Shown in pieces: positions 6,866 to 12,627 of a DNA stretch of 12,627 nt; within the stretch, counting starts at the first letter, position 1; every line of letters begins with the position of its first letter. The position numbers and the translations under genes were made by a program. Source of the DNA: CAZQDP01 sp964592375 (lineage in GTDB: Bacteria > Bacillota > Clostridia > RUG12999); assembly GCA_964592375.1 (NCBI GenBank), contig CAZQDP010000067.1:1-12627 (forward strand), in the 5' to 3' direction. The notes beneath the pieces were generated by a model, which saw only the letters and a list, made by a program, of their open reading frames with translations, made no database searches and was not told the origin of the DNA.

Positions 6866-7708
6866 ATGAACCATATTTTATTTCAGTGCGCCCTGCCGGA
6901 CAAATCACTGATGATGCACCATTCCATCACGCCGCCAAAAGAGAAGGAAGCGTTCTATTTTCATACGCATAAAAACGCTGAAATTTATGTATTGATGCGA
7001 GGAAATGCCACTTTTGGCGTGGAAGGCTACAATTACAAAATGGAATCTGGCGATATACTCATCTTTAACAATAGGGAGCTTCACCGCGTAAAGGTGGATA
7101 GCAGTATTCCGTATGAACGCATTGCCATTCATTTTGACCCGGAGTACATTACTAGCATCATCAAGTGCGACTATGATTTTATGCGAATATTTTTTAGCCG
7201 CAGACCGGGTGTTGGCAATCGTATTTCCTGCGAGGTTGCGGCAAAGCATTCACTGCACCACCTGATTCATGCATATAAAAATATGCTGAAAGAGCATTCA
7301 AAGCAAGGTGAAATGCTCGCTCGAATGCAGATGTTTCGCATCATTACGGCAATCAGCGCTTGTGCAGATGAGGTGGGGCAAACATTTGCATATCATCCAC
7401 CACAAAGCAAAATTGAGGAAATACTGCTCTATATCAACGAAAATATTGCGGAGGATATTCGCCTTGAGGACTTATCTCATCGGTTTTTTCTCAGCATTTC
7501 ATGTATTTGCCATAGCTTCAAAAAGCACACCGGATTTAGCATTTCTTCTTACATCGCCCATAAACGGATTATCTATGCCAAGGAGCTCATTGCCGGTGGC
7601 TGCCCGGCAACCCAGGCATGCATGATGAGCGGTTTTAACGACTACTCCAATTTTTACAAAACGTATAAAAGGATTACCGGGGAATCCCCCAAAGAGGCTA
7701 AAGGATAA
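6866..7708 (+). CDS. AraC-family transcriptional regulator, divergent from the uronate operon
   Basis: A 280-residue regulator with an N-terminal cupin (about 30-90), shown by FHTHKNAEIYVLMRG (32-46), SGDILIF (61-67) and the pair Glu71/His73. Its C-terminal AraC DNA-binding domain (about 182-278) has one helix-turn-helix near 199-220 and a second at 248-270 (MMSGFNDYSNFYKTYKRITG). The start ATG has AAGGAGGA (6853-6860) 5 bases upstream; an in-frame TTG at 6737 would add 43 residues that resemble no cupin N-terminus and has no good ribosome site. Proteins of this build bind a sugar or uronate in the cupin and activate nearby operons. Placed head to head with the uronate genes, it is the likely regulator of that operon. 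This is inferred from position, and the inducer is unknown. Confidence 0.93.
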   Translation: MNHILFQCALPDKSLMMHHSITPPKEKEAFYFHTHKNAEIYVLMRGNATFGVEGYNYKMESGDILIFNNRELHRVKVDSSIPYERIAIHFDPEYITSIIKCDYDFMRIFFSRRPGVGNRISCEVAAKHSLHHLIHAYKNMLKEHSKQGEMLARMQMFRIITAISACADEVGQTFAYHPPQSKIEEILLYINENIAEDIRLEDLSHRFFLSISCICHSFKKHTGFSISSYIAHKRIIYAKELIAGGCPATQACMMSGFNDYSNFYKTYKRITGESPKEAKG

Positions 7709-7712
7709 GGGG

Positions 7713-7773
7713 ATGATAAAAAATAAGCCCTTTGTGCCTCAGTTAACATAGAGAATGGAGGGCACAAGGGCTT
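7713..7773 (-). terminator. Hairpin terminator between the two convergent araC-family genes
   Basis: AAGCCCTT (7725-7732) pairs with AAGGGCTT (7766-7773), and after one bulged T, GTGCC (7734-7738) pairs with GGCAC (7761-7765), a 13-pair stem. On the minus strand it is followed by TTATTTTTTATC, a good U-tract, so it best ends the regulator gene at 7863-8804. On the plus strand the tail is weak, yet the hairpin lies just after the stop at 7708, so it may work both ways. Confidence 0.75.
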
Positions 7774-7862
7774 CAATATTTATTATAGCGCATAAGCGGT
7801 GCTCAGCTAAAGGCATTTTGTCACTCGTCATCTTTCCAAGGCATCTTGCTTTGCAGAATTTG

Positions 7863-8804
7863 CTATCCTTTTTGAACAATATTTGTCCGAAGCTTGATGG
7901 ATTTGTCATATTCCGAGGGGGACATACCGGTTCTTTTTTTAAACACGGTGGAAAAATGATGTACACTTGCAAAACCAAAGCTGCGCGCAATGATTGTATA
8001 GTTAAGGCCGGTCTCCCGAATGGCTTTTTTAGCCGAAATGATTTTAAGATCCGTAAAATAATCTTTTATGGGACGGTTTTTCTCCGCCTTGAAGGTTTTC
8101 TTTAAATTAGAAATACTGGTACAAAAGTAATCGGACAGCTCGCTTAAGGTTACGTTCCGGTGTGTATTTTTCTCTAAATAATCTACGATGGAGTCCGAGA
8201 ATAGCTGTTCTCGCATGATACTGCTCGCTTTATCAACCTGCCGTTTCTTCTGATAAATTTCCCCTCTGCGCCGACAAAGTGAAATCATCAGCTCCTCAAG
8301 TCTTATACGTATCATCTGCTGGCTACCAGGCATGCTACCGGGCTTTCGTACCATGCAGCCATTTCGACGCTCTCCAATCTCAAATGCTGAAATAGCTTCA
8401 CGCATGATATCCGAAAACAGCCGGCGTTCGTAAGTGGACAGTACAATGACGGCGTGCTTGAAAAAATGCATATATCTGCTATCGCAGTCAAAGGTAATGA
8501 TAACCGCATCGGGCGCACTTTGGCCGTTGGCACGAATGTTATGAAATGTACCGGGGGAATGGATGATCATTTCCCCAGATTTTAAGGTAAATTCCAGGTG
8601 GTCACTTCGTACAATCGCTTCCCCTTTATCCATAAACACAATTTCCCAGAAATCATGCACATCTCCTCTGGAATCATATGTGGAGGAAAACTCATGATAC
8701 ATAATGCTATACATGTTATCAATGGTAAAGAGCTGCTTGAGCGGAAATCTTACCATTTGAAACACCGAGGTACTTTGATAAACAGGTTTTGAAATAATAT
8801 CCAT
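7863..8804 (-). CDS. AraC-family transcriptional regulator (second copy, convergent)
   Basis: A 313-residue regulator. An N-terminal cupin-like domain lies at about 45-110 (VHDFWEIVFMDKGEA at 49-63, LKSGEMIIHSPGTFHNI at 74-90). A linker rich in basic residues (about 150-192) leads to the AraC DNA-binding domain (about 203-302), with helix-turn-helix segments near 218-240 and 268-292 (IARSFGFASVHHFSTVFKKRTG). Start choice: the ATG at 8804 has GAGGAGG (8811-8817) 6 bases upstream; an in-frame ATG at 8831 has no such site. It is only distantly like the neighbouring regulator at 6866-7708, so the two are not a recent duplication. It has its own strong promoter, and its target is unknown: it could act on the uronate operon, on a uronide-related operon elsewhere, or on something unrelated. 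Confidence 0.92.
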   Translation of the reverse strand: MDIISKPVYQSTSVFQMVRFPLKQLFTIDNMYSIMYHEFSSTYDSRGDVHDFWEIVFMDKGEAIVRSDHLEFTLKSGEMIIHSPGTFHNIRANGQSAPDAVIITFDCDSRYMHFFKHAVIVLSTYERRLFSDIMREAISAFEIGERRNGCMVRKPGSMPGSQQMIRIRLEELMISLCRRRGEIYQKKRQVDKASSIMREQLFSDSIVDYLEKNTHRNVTLSELSDYFCTSISNLKKTFKAEKNRPIKDYFTDLKIISAKKAIRETGLNYTIIARSFGFASVHHFSTVFKKRTGMSPSEYDKSIKLRTNIVQKG

Positions 8805-8830
8805 ACACAACCTCCTCATGTTCAAAAGCA

Positions 8831-8844
8831 TTTTGTATACAAAA
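8831..8844. repeat. 14-base perfect palindrome with GTATAC core, possible operator
   Basis: TTTTGTATACAAAA lies in the leader of the second araC-family gene, between its predicted transcript start (near 8880) and its ribosome site (8811-8817). The GTATAC centre flanked by T and A tracts resembles operators of GntR/FadR-type regulators, including those for hexuronate genes in enterobacteria. No GntR gene is in the window. Confidence 0.45.
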
Positions 8845-8886
8845 AACTTTTTAGTGACAATTTCTTATATAAAAGGGTATACTGCT

Positions 8887-8914
8887 ATCATATCACAATT
8901 GATGAAAAAGTCAA
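8887..8914 (-). promoter_or_regulatory. Predicted promoter of the second araC-family gene
   Basis: On the minus strand TTGACT (8909-8914) and TATGAT (8887-8892) are 16 bases apart, 5 of 6 matches in each box. It begins only 3 bases past the end of the ilvE terminator, so the two transcripts are separated tightly. The leader would be about 75 bases. Confidence 0.65.
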
Positions 8915-8917
8915 TAG

Positions 8918-8955
8918 TAAAAAGGAGCCAACCCCTTTTGTGTGGGGCGGCTCCT
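8918..8955 (-). terminator. Rho-independent terminator of ilvE
   Basis: On the minus strand AGGAGCC (8949-8955) pairs with GGCTCCT (8923-8929), and GCCCC pairs on through GGGG (8932-8935 with 8944-8947) around an 8-base loop. The stem is followed by TTTTA. It lies 25 bases past the ilvE stop codon. Confidence 0.88.
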
Positions 8956-8979
8956 GTTGATATATACTAAAGAACGGTA

Positions 8980-10044
8980 TTACACTTCCACAGTCCAGCC
9001 GAATAAATCTTCAGCCTTGCCGGATTGGATACCTGTGATGGCATTGTAAATACGCTTCGAAAGCTCTCCGGTTTGGGAATTATTGATAATAATCTTATCA
9101 TCATTCCAATTCAGTTCACCTACTGGGGAAATGACAGCGGCGGTACCTGTGCCAAACACTTCCTCTAAAGTACCTGCCTTATGCGCTGCATACACCTCTT
9201 CAATGCTAATTCTGCGCTCAGTAACCGGTATGTTCCAGCTCTTTAAAAGCTCAATGGTGGACATGCGAGTAATGCCCGATAAAATACTGCCTTCCAAAGA
9301 TGGGGTAATGACTTCACCATTGATTTTAAAGAATACATTCATGGTTCCCACTTCTTCAACATACTTTTTCTCTATTCCGTCCAGCCACAAAACCTGCGTG
9401 TATCCTTTTTTCTTCGCCTCCATCTGCGCCTTAAGGCTTGCCGCATAGTTGCCTGGTGTTTTGGCAAAGCCAATACCGCCCTTTACTGCTCGCACATAAT
9501 GGCTTTCTACATATATTTTTACTGGATTTAGTCCTTCAGGGTAATAGGCGCCTACGGGAGAGAGGATAATCATAAACATATATTTGCTTGACGGGCTCAC
9601 TCCGATAAATGGATCGGTGGCAATGATAAAAGGCCTGAGGTATAAAGAGGTTCCTTCTGCCTGCGGAATCCAATCTCTGTCTACATTCACCAGTGCTTTG
9701 GCCGCTTCGATGGCATTATCAACATCAATTGGTGGAATGCACAGTCTATCATTGGAGACATTGACCCTCTCCATATTTTGGGTAGGCCTAAAAAGCAATA
9801 CCTTGCCCTGATCCGTTGTATACGCCTTGAGACCTTCAAAAATGGCTTGACCATAGTGGAAGACCATGGCGGAAGGATCAAGCGTAATCGGTCCATAAGG
9901 GACAATGCGAGGATCGTGCCAGCCTATACCCTCTTCATAATCCATCACAAACATATGATCGGAAAAATATCGGCCAAAGCCAAGCTGATTTTGATCCGGC
10001 TTTGGTTTTGGAGAAGTGGTTCTTGTTATCTTTATATTGAGCAT
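8980..10044 (-). CDS. ilvE: Branched-chain amino acid aminotransferase
   Basis: A fold-type IV, PLP-dependent aminotransferase of 354 residues that moves the amino group between glutamate and the keto acids of leucine, isoleucine and valine. It belongs to the longer class typified by eukaryotic and Firmicute BCATs. Motifs: MVFHYGQAIFEGLKAY (60-75), YLRPFIIATD (135-144), GGIGFAKTPGNYAASL (189-204) with the likely PLP Lys195, and EEVGTMNVFF (230-239). The ATG at 10044 has AAAGGAG (10054-10060) 9 bases upstream. It has its own promoter and terminator and so is a single-gene unit. The leader is only about 34 bases, too short for a T-box or leader-peptide attenuator, so control is likely by a DNA-binding regulator or constitutive. 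Confidence 0.96.
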   Translation of the reverse strand: MLNIKITRTTSPKPKPDQNQLGFGRYFSDHMFVMDYEEGIGWHDPRIVPYGPITLDPSAMVFHYGQAIFEGLKAYTTDQGKVLLFRPTQNMERVNVSNDRLCIPPIDVDNAIEAAKALVNVDRDWIPQAEGTSLYLRPFIIATDPFIGVSPSSKYMFMIILSPVGAYYPEGLNPVKIYVESHYVRAVKGGIGFAKTPGNYAASLKAQMEAKKKGYTQVLWLDGIEKKYVEEVGTMNVFFKINGEVITPSLEGSILSGITRMSTIELLKSWNIPVTERRISIEEVYAAHKAGTLEEVFGTGTAAVISPVGELNWNDDKIIINNSQTGELSKRIYNAITGIQSGKAEDLFGWTVEV

Positions 10045-10084
10045 AAAAATCGGCTCCTTTCAAATCGCAAATCTATAATCATGT

Positions 10085-10113
10085 ATTATATATTAAAATA
10101 AATAAAAATTCAA
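10085..10113 (-). promoter_or_regulatory. Predicted promoter of ilvE
   Basis: On the minus strand TTGAAT (10108-10113) and a perfect TATAAT (10085-10090) are 17 bases apart, within a strongly AT-rich stretch. The predicted start is near 10078. The intergenic region between ilvE and mnmM (10045-10264) holds this and the divergent mnmM promoter and nothing else I can identify. Confidence 0.7.
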
Positions 10114-10203
10114 TAGCAATTTACATAAATCGTCTAAATGATAGAAAAAATCTTATTTTCATTGCGCTTTTATGACGAAATAAGCAAAAAAATTGTGATG
10201 AGC

Positions 10204-10232
10204 TTGCATTTTTTACAAAAAAAGTTTACAAT
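10204..10232 (+). promoter_or_regulatory. Candidate promoter of mnmM
   Basis: TTGCAT (10204-10209) and TACAAT (10227-10232) are 17 bases apart, about 33 bases upstream of the ATG. The -35 keeps only the TTG of the consensus. The same TTGCAT with 17-base spacing is found in front of the sigma factor gene. Confidence 0.5.
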
Positions 10233-10264
10233 ATTTAAAAAACAATACGAAGGAGAATTGAAAT

Positions 10265-10840
10265 ATGCAGCTCATGCGTAACGCATTGCAGATGAGCCAC
10301 CATTATATACGCGAGGTTTTACAAGAAGGAGATACTGCTATTGATGCCACCATGGGAGGGGGGAGGGATACCCTTTTCTTGGCCGGGATTGTGGGGACAA
10401 AGGGCAGTGTGTATTCTTTTGATATTCAGCAAATGGCCATCAAAAGAACCACCACACTGCTGAAGAGTGAAGGTGATTTTAAGCAGGTTCATCTGATTTG
10501 CGATGGGCACCAAAATATGGATCAGTATGTGTCCGCTCCCGTAGCTGCAGTCATGTTTAACTTAGGGTACCTGCCGGGTAGTGACCATAAAGTGTCTACA
10601 AGGCCAGACACTACCATCGCTGCCATTGAAAAAGCCTGTGCATTGCTAAAGGTGGGGGGGAGGATTACCATTGCCATTTATTACGGAAAGGATACCGGTT
10701 TTGAAGAGAAGGATCAGGTGCAGTCTTTCCTGAAAAGCATCGTCAGCAGGCAATTTGTGGTTCTTGTCAGCGAATACACCAATTTGCCAAATTGTCCGCC
10801 GATTGCGGTATGTATAGAGAAGTTAGATATTAGATATTAG
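10265..10840 (+). CDS. mnmM: tRNA (mnm5s2U34)-type methyltransferase, MnmM/YtqB family
   Basis: A small class I SAM-dependent methyltransferase of 191 residues, the length of Bacillus subtilis YtqB, now known as MnmM, which methylates 5-aminomethyluridine at the tRNA wobble position. The SAM loop is IDATMGGGRDTLFLA (26-40). The family signature NLGYLPGSD (99-107) is followed by TRPDTTIAAI (112-121), GGRITIAIYYG (131-141) and NCPPIAV (176-182). The ATG at 10265 has AAGGAG (10250-10255) 9 bases upstream. Family members usually end soon after the IEK that appears here at 184-186; the remaining five residues (LDIRY) and the stop are encoded by a 7-base tandem repeat. The older database name is putative rRNA methylase, so the exact substrate rests on homology to the Bacillus enzyme. 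Confidence 0.9.
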   Translation: MQLMRNALQMSHHYIREVLQEGDTAIDATMGGGRDTLFLAGIVGTKGSVYSFDIQQMAIKRTTTLLKSEGDFKQVHLICDGHQNMDQYVSAPVAAVMFNLGYLPGSDHKVSTRPDTTIAAIEKACALLKVGGRITIAIYYGKDTGFEEKDQVQSFLKSIVSRQFVVLVSEYTNLPNCPPIAVCIEKLDIRY

Positions 10841-10864
10841 ACATTAGACATTAGATATTGGAGA
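10823..10864 (+). repeat. Tandem 7-base repeat across the mnmM stop codon
   Basis: Six units of seven bases: TTAGATA (10823), TTAGATA (10830), TTAGACA (10837), TTAGACA (10844), TTAGATA (10851) and the decayed TTGGAGA (10858), with a possible seventh partial unit TTAGCA. The first two and a half units encode the last residues of mnmM, and the stop TAG at 10838-10840 is part of unit three. Because 7 is not a multiple of 3, TAG falls in every frame within 21 bases. Confidence 0.93.
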
Positions 10865-10882
10865 TTAGCACAATTTTGCGTC

Positions 10883-10911
10883 TTGCATGATTGATTGGAA
10901 GATGATATAAT
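10883..10911 (+). promoter_or_regulatory. Predicted promoter of the sigma factor gene
   Basis: TTGCAT (10883-10888) and a perfect TATAAT (10906-10911) are 17 bases apart, giving a leader of about 30 bases. It looks like a housekeeping promoter. I see no second, ECF-like promoter with an AAC -35 motif in the 107-base gap, so autoregulation is not evident. Confidence 0.6.
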
Positions 10912-10947
10912 TCTATATATATACAAAGCTTTTGGGGAGGTGATGTT

Positions 10948-11526
10948 GTGAGCTATAGTGAGAAACAACTGATACAAATGAGCAAACAAGGCGATAAAGA
11001 GGCCTTTTCTATGCTTGTAGAAATGCACCAGACAAAGGTCTATCATATAGCTTACAATATGCTTCAAAGCAGTCAGGATGCCTATGATGCCGCGCAGGAT
11101 ACGTTTATTAAGGCATACAGATCCTTAGAGCGCTTTCATGAAGAGGCTTCCTTTTATACTTGGTTGTATCGCATCGCTTCTAATGTTTGTTTTGATTATC
11201 TGCGCAGGCGCAAAAATAATTTTATGCATATTGTAACGCCGCAAGAGCATGATGGGGAAGTGTTGCAGCAGGACTGTGCGGACAAAAGCTTAGGGCCGGA
11301 AGAAATGTACCTGCAGAACGAGACTGCTTCGCAGGTGAGAGCGGCCATTGCAAAGCTTAAGGAGCAGTACCGCATTGTGATGATTATGAGGGATATAGAA
11401 GGCATGCCGTATGAACATATTGCTCAAAGTCTTCAGCTATCCACCGGCACCGTAAAATCTCGCATCAATCGTGGGCGGCAACTGCTTAAATCAATTCTCA
11501 TCAATGATTTTCCGGAACTTTTATAG
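10948..11526 (+). CDS. ECF-type RNA polymerase sigma-70 factor
   Basis: A 192-residue group 4 sigma factor. Region 2 spans about 20-88, with DAAQDTFIKAYRSL (47-60) and TWLYRIASNVCFDYLRRR (71-88). Region 4 spans about 128-180, with IVMIMRDIEGMPYEHIAQ (143-160) and the helix-turn-helix LSTGTVKSRINRGRQLLK (164-181). Region 3 is absent, as expected for ECF. The start is GTG at 10948, 7 bases after a near-perfect GGAGGTGAT ribosome site (10936-10944); the ATG overlapping that site is in another frame and stops at once. The next gene encodes a membrane zinc-finger anti-sigma factor, so activity is probably held at the membrane until a signal outside the cell releases it. The regulon cannot be told from this window. 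Confidence 0.95.
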   Translation: MSYSEKQLIQMSKQGDKEAFSMLVEMHQTKVYHIAYNMLQSSQDAYDAAQDTFIKAYRSLERFHEEASFYTWLYRIASNVCFDYLRRRKNNFMHIVTPQEHDGEVLQQDCADKSLGPEEMYLQNETASQVRAAIAKLKEQYRIVMIMRDIEGMPYEHIAQSLQLSTGTVKSRINRGRQLLKSILINDFPELL

Positions 11527-11555
11527 GAATATCTTCGTCTAAGTGTATAGGAATA
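11522..11555 (+). repeat. 10-base direct repeat at the sigma factor stop
   Basis: TATAGGAATA occurs at 11522-11531, overlapping the sigma factor stop codon, and again at 11546-11555, 24 bases on. It lies in the 58-base gap before the anti-sigma gene. No function is apparent. Confidence 0.7.
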
Positions 11556-11584
11556 ATAGAAAACACAAGCAAGGAGGTGGTTTT

Positions 11585-12627
11585 TTGACATGCAAGAAGT
11601 GTATCGGCAATATGAGTGCATATATTGATATGCAACTGTCCGCTGATGATGAAAAGAGCATGCGCAGTCATTTAGAAGGCTGCGAAGAATGCATGCTGGA
11701 ATACAATATGCAGAAAAAAATAATCAACTTGCTAGGATCGATAGAAGCAGTGGCGCCACCGCCTCATTTCACTTCCGCCCTCATGGAAAAGCTATCTCAA
11801 AGCACAAGCACTCCCTTGGCGTGGTATAGAGATAAGCGGATGTATACTGCGATTGCAGGCTTGGCGGCATGTATTATGATTGTGGTCGGCCCGGTATATC
11901 ATACATATCGGCAATATGACCAAATAGAGCAATCGGCACCGATGGCGCCATCACAAATGCCCCCCGCTTATACGCCACAGCAGGGGCAGTCGGAACCGGT
12001 AAGTCCTGCTTCCTCTGCGCAACCTTCACAAAAAAATGGGCAAACTGAGCGCAAGCAAACCGAAGCTGCTTCTCAAGATATTCGTCTAGATGCAGCAATG
12101 GAGCATACGCCTTTGCCAAACAAGGGTGCAACTACCGATGTTTTTGAAACCTCGCAGCAGCGTGAGGAAGTCGCTTTGGGCAGTGATGTGCAACGCAGTG
12201 ATCCTACCATATCGATTACTGCCGAAAATGATCAGATGAATGAAGAGACTTCTACTAAGGTTTCGATAGAAGGTATGATTCCGGCGGCAGTCATAGAGCC
12301 GCAAGAAAAGGCAGACTCTCCTGCCATAGCGGCAACCCAAGATGAGGTAAGCGGTGCACCAGAAAATGATCAGATGCCACTGATGAGGTCCGCACCACCG
12401 GTATCATCACCGCCGGCAGAAAAATCCTCAGGAGCATCCGCAGGCATTGCTGCCGCAAAGGGCGTGCAAACGGATAAAAATAAAACCATGGCATATTTGA
12501 CAGGTTCGCGTAGTGCTTTTGAACAATACTTAAAAAACAACACCATAGGGTTTACAACCCAAACGATTGCGGGATATGTGGTATATTCCTTTACCCAGGA
12601 CAATTACCAAAAGGCTTTAGGTTTTGG
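11585..12627 (+). CDS. Membrane-anchored zinc-finger anti-sigma factor, C-terminus cut by window edge
   Basis: The frame is open from a TTG at 11585 to the right edge, 347 residues. AAGGAGG (11571-11577) sits 7 bases before the TTG; the nearby ATG at 11590 is in a frame that stops soon, and the next in-frame ATG would lose Cys3 and Cys6. The cytoplasmic zf-HC2 anti-sigma domain (about 3-45) has CKKC (3-6) and the zinc motif HLEGCEEC (His29, Cys33, Cys36). A single transmembrane helix spans about 87-105 (IAGLAACIMIVVGPVYH). Outside the membrane a long Pro/Ser/Gln/Glu-rich linker (about 107-298) is followed by a more ordered, Tyr-rich segment from about 299 to the edge, which I do not recognise. 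A 15-base exact repeat (12224-12238 and 12362-12376) encodes ENDQM twice in the linker. It should bind and hold back the sigma factor made by the gene before it. Confidence 0.9.
   Translation, partial: MTCKKCIGNMSAYIDMQLSADDEKSMRSHLEGCEECMLEYNMQKKIINLLGSIEAVAPPPHFTSALMEKLSQSTSTPLAWYRDKRMYTAIAGLAACIMIVVGPVYHTYRQYDQIEQSAPMAPSQMPPAYTPQQGQSEPVSPASSAQPSQKNGQTERKQTEAASQDIRLDAAMEHTPLPNKGATTDVFETSQQREEVALGSDVQRSDPTISITAENDQMNEETSTKVSIEGMIPAAVIEPQEKADSPAIAATQDEVSGAPENDQMPLMRSAPPVSSPPAEKSSGASAGIAAAKGVQTDKNKTMAYLTGSRSAFEQYLKNNTIGFTTQTIAGYVVYSFTQDNYQKALGF

Noticed and set aside
7739..7990. 83-residue minus-strand open frame downstream of the second araC-family gene
   Set aside because: It overlaps the terminator hairpin and the 3' end of the regulator in another frame, and has no motif or ribosome site.
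10045..10264. T-box or leader-peptide attenuator upstream of ilvE
   Set aside because: The predicted transcript leader is only about 34 bases, with no T-box sequence, leader reading frame or terminator hairpin.
10823..10870. CRISPR array or phage attachment site at the TTAGAYA repeats
   Set aside because: The units are directly adjacent, 7 bases long and without spacers. There is no cas gene, integrase or tRNA nearby.
11874..12603. Several minus-strand open frames opposite the anti-sigma gene
   Set aside because: The plus frame is open throughout with zinc-finger and membrane signatures. The minus frames are short, overlap one another and look like shadows of it.

Overview
The window reads like a chromosomal piece of a low-to-mid GC Gram-positive anaerobe, most likely a member of Clostridia (Bacillota). 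This rests on strong AGGAGG-type ribosome binding sites, GTG and TTG starts beside ATG, an SDR-type UxuB and a UxuA of Bacillus/Streptococcus length, an MnmM (YtqB)-type methyltransferase, and an ECF sigma factor paired with a zinc-finger anti-sigma factor. The species cannot be named from the sequence. No tRNA, rRNA, CRISPR array, insertion sequence or phage gene was seen.

Left block (1-6669, all on the minus strand, read right to left): an apparent hexuronate operon. Its order is a TIM-barrel sugar isomerase-like protein, uxaC (uronate isomerase), uxuA (mannonate dehydratase), uxuB (SDR-type fructuronate reductase) and kdgA/eda (KDPG aldolase). A Gfo/Idh/MocA oxidoreductase and a second TIM-barrel isomerase-like protein, cut by the window edge, follow. 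UxaC, UxuB and UxuA turn D-glucuronate into D-fructuronate, D-mannonate and 2-keto-3-deoxygluconate (KDG). After phosphorylation, KdgA splits KDPG into pyruvate and glyceraldehyde 3-phosphate. The KDG kinase and a transporter are not in the window. The last two genes (1-1804) are clearly more AT-rich than the uxa/uxu genes and sit behind a 77-base gap, so they may have joined the operon separately.

Control region and regulators (6670-8980): a divergent AraC-family gene (6866-7708, plus strand) shares a promoter region with the operon. That region holds repeated TTGCA boxes and a 14-base palindrome, so this gene is the natural candidate regulator of the operon. A convergent second AraC-family gene (7863-8804, minus) follows, with a hairpin terminator between the two. 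Its leader carries a different 14-base palindrome with a GTATAC core.

Right block (8980-12627): a monocistronic branched-chain aminotransferase gene (ilvE, minus) with its own promoter and terminator, then divergently mnmM (tRNA wobble-uridine methyltransferase, plus). A tandem 7-base repeat forms the end of mnmM and runs past its stop codon. Last come an ECF sigma factor and a membrane-anchored zinc-finger anti-sigma factor with a TTG start, which runs off the right edge. The right block has no visible functional tie to the uronate operon.
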